A DNA stretch of 20,873 bases from a virus. A program made the position numbers and the translations under genes. Under the pieces are notes generated by a model. That model was not told the origin of the DNA and did not search any database. It saw nothing but the letters and a program-made list of their open reading frames with translations. Location of the stretch: the IMG/VR virus record IMGVR_UViG_3300027784_000067, positions 1 through 20,873 of that record; one strand, 5' to 3'. This document shows positions 20,442 to 20,873 of the stretch, piece by piece (position 1 is the stretch's first letter; every line of letters starts with the position of its first letter).

Positions 20442-20873
20442 GCTTCTCCAGCTCCTTGTCAGATAGCTTGCTTAAATCAAAAGTTTTGTCAACATTAATT
20501 GGACCTCCATTTGGACCTGAAATTTCAAGCTTGTTTTTATATTTCTCTTTCATTTCAAAAAATAGCTTAATTGCTCTTGTCTCGCCTTGCTTGCAATTTT
20601 TGATTAGCTCACGCCACACATTTGGAACTTCTCTATCAGTGTATTTGTCTATCTTTGCATTGACACGCGCTATGAATTGCTCGTCATTCTTCCACTTATA
20701 ATACGTTTTTCTGCTGACTGGTATATTGTCTATGACTTCTTGATTAGTAGTCACAGTAGGGTCAGCCAACATTTCTGCAGCTTTCTCTTTTATCGTTTCG
20801 CGCTCATCTATCTCTAAATGTTTACCGTCAGGCTGATTTTGCACCTTGCTTTTTGCACTATCTTTTGCACTAT
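20410..20873 (-). CDS. terS: Terminase small subunit, N-terminus beyond the window
   Basis: The frame is open to the right edge. A GTG at 20844 could start a 144-aa product but lacks a good ribosome binding site, and upstream codons (SAKDSAKSK) continue in frame, so the true start is probably outside. Residues after the GTG include LADPTVTTNQEVIDNIPVSR, then KTYYKWKNDEQF, a helix-turn-helix of the type in Firmicute small terminases (phBC6A51-like). A helical region follows (VWRELIKNCKQGETRAIKLF), and the C-terminal tail, DLSKLSDKELEKLEEISEKL, probably contacts the large subunit. It should recognise the packaging site. Three GTGCAAAA repeats lie at its visible 5' end. Confidence 0.85.
   Translation of the reverse strand, partial: SAKDSAKSKVQNQPDGKHLEIDERETIKEKAAEMLADPTVTTNQEVIDNIPVSRKTYYKWKNDEQFIARVNAKIDKYTDREVPNVWRELIKNCKQGETRAIKLFFEMKEKYKNKLEISGPNGGPINVDKTFDLSKLSDKELEKLEEISEKLSD
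20837..20870 (-). repeat. Three GTGCAAAA direct repeats near the terminase small-subunit 5' end
   Basis: GTGCAAAA occurs at 20870-20863, 20858-20851 and 20844-20837 on the minus strand, at steps of 12 and 14 nt. The first two fall inside a repeated Ser-Ala-Lys coding unit. They could be a terminase recognition site, since pac sites often lie in or near terS, or simply a coding repeat. Confidence 0.45.

Noticed and set aside
20837-20870. A CRISPR array at the right edge
   Set aside because: The repeats are 8 nt with spacers of 4 to 6 nt, inside an open coding frame, far from CRISPR dimensions.

Overview
This 20.9-kb window is one long morphogenesis operon of a tailed phage or prophage with a contractile tail (myovirus type). 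Every gene I can support is read on the minus strand, so transcription runs from the right edge to the left. The DNA is AT-rich. Most starts carry strong AAGGAGG-type ribosome binding sites, and stop/start overlaps (TAATG, ATGA, GTGA) are common, which suggests a low-GC Firmicute host. Many virion proteins are rich in Asp and Glu, which would suit a moderately halophilic host such as Halanaerobiales; that host guess is inference only. Integrase, lysis and replication genes are not in view, so I cannot say whether this is a prophage or a virus contig.

Layout in transcription order. Packaging and head (20873 to 12293): small terminase (cut by the window edge), large terminase, DUF1073-type portal, Mu gpF/SPP1 gp7-like minor head protein, a 55-aa Com-like zinc-ribbon protein, a DUF2213-type prohead protease fused to a scaffold, a head decoration protein, an encapsulin-like HK97-fold major capsid protein, and a head-tail connector. 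Neck and tail tube (12296 to 9303): virion-morphogenesis/tail-completion protein, connector, neck terminator, DUF3383 sheath and DUF3277 tube. Tail assembly (9260 to 6259): a two-frame tail assembly chaperone with a predicted +1 frameshift, then the tape measure. Baseplate and fibre region (6256 to 1): Dit-like protein, plug, hub, spike, an unknown protein, gp25-like wedge, gpJ-like wedge, gpI-like protein, a 35-aa ORF, a fibre-associated protein and the first 47 codons of another gene.

The clearest unexplained signal is a family of three hairpin elements of about 76 bp (5590-5665, 16124-16200, 18904-18978). They fill the three longest intergenic gaps, and each lies 41 to 63 nt upstream of the next start codon. 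They share about 19-nt arms, a spacer of exactly 37 nt, a C/A mismatch at the same stem position, and base pairs that change together between copies. Other points of interest are a UCA-UUU-CUA +1 shift site, a scaffold start nested inside the protease gene behind a near-perfect Shine-Dalgarno, the encapsulin-like capsid protein, and short coding sequences that are easily missed.

No stretch over 300 bases lacks a gene. The longest gaps are those holding the three elements and the 105-bp gap after the capsid gene, which holds two further hairpins. I saw no tRNA, rRNA, CRISPR array or insertion sequence.
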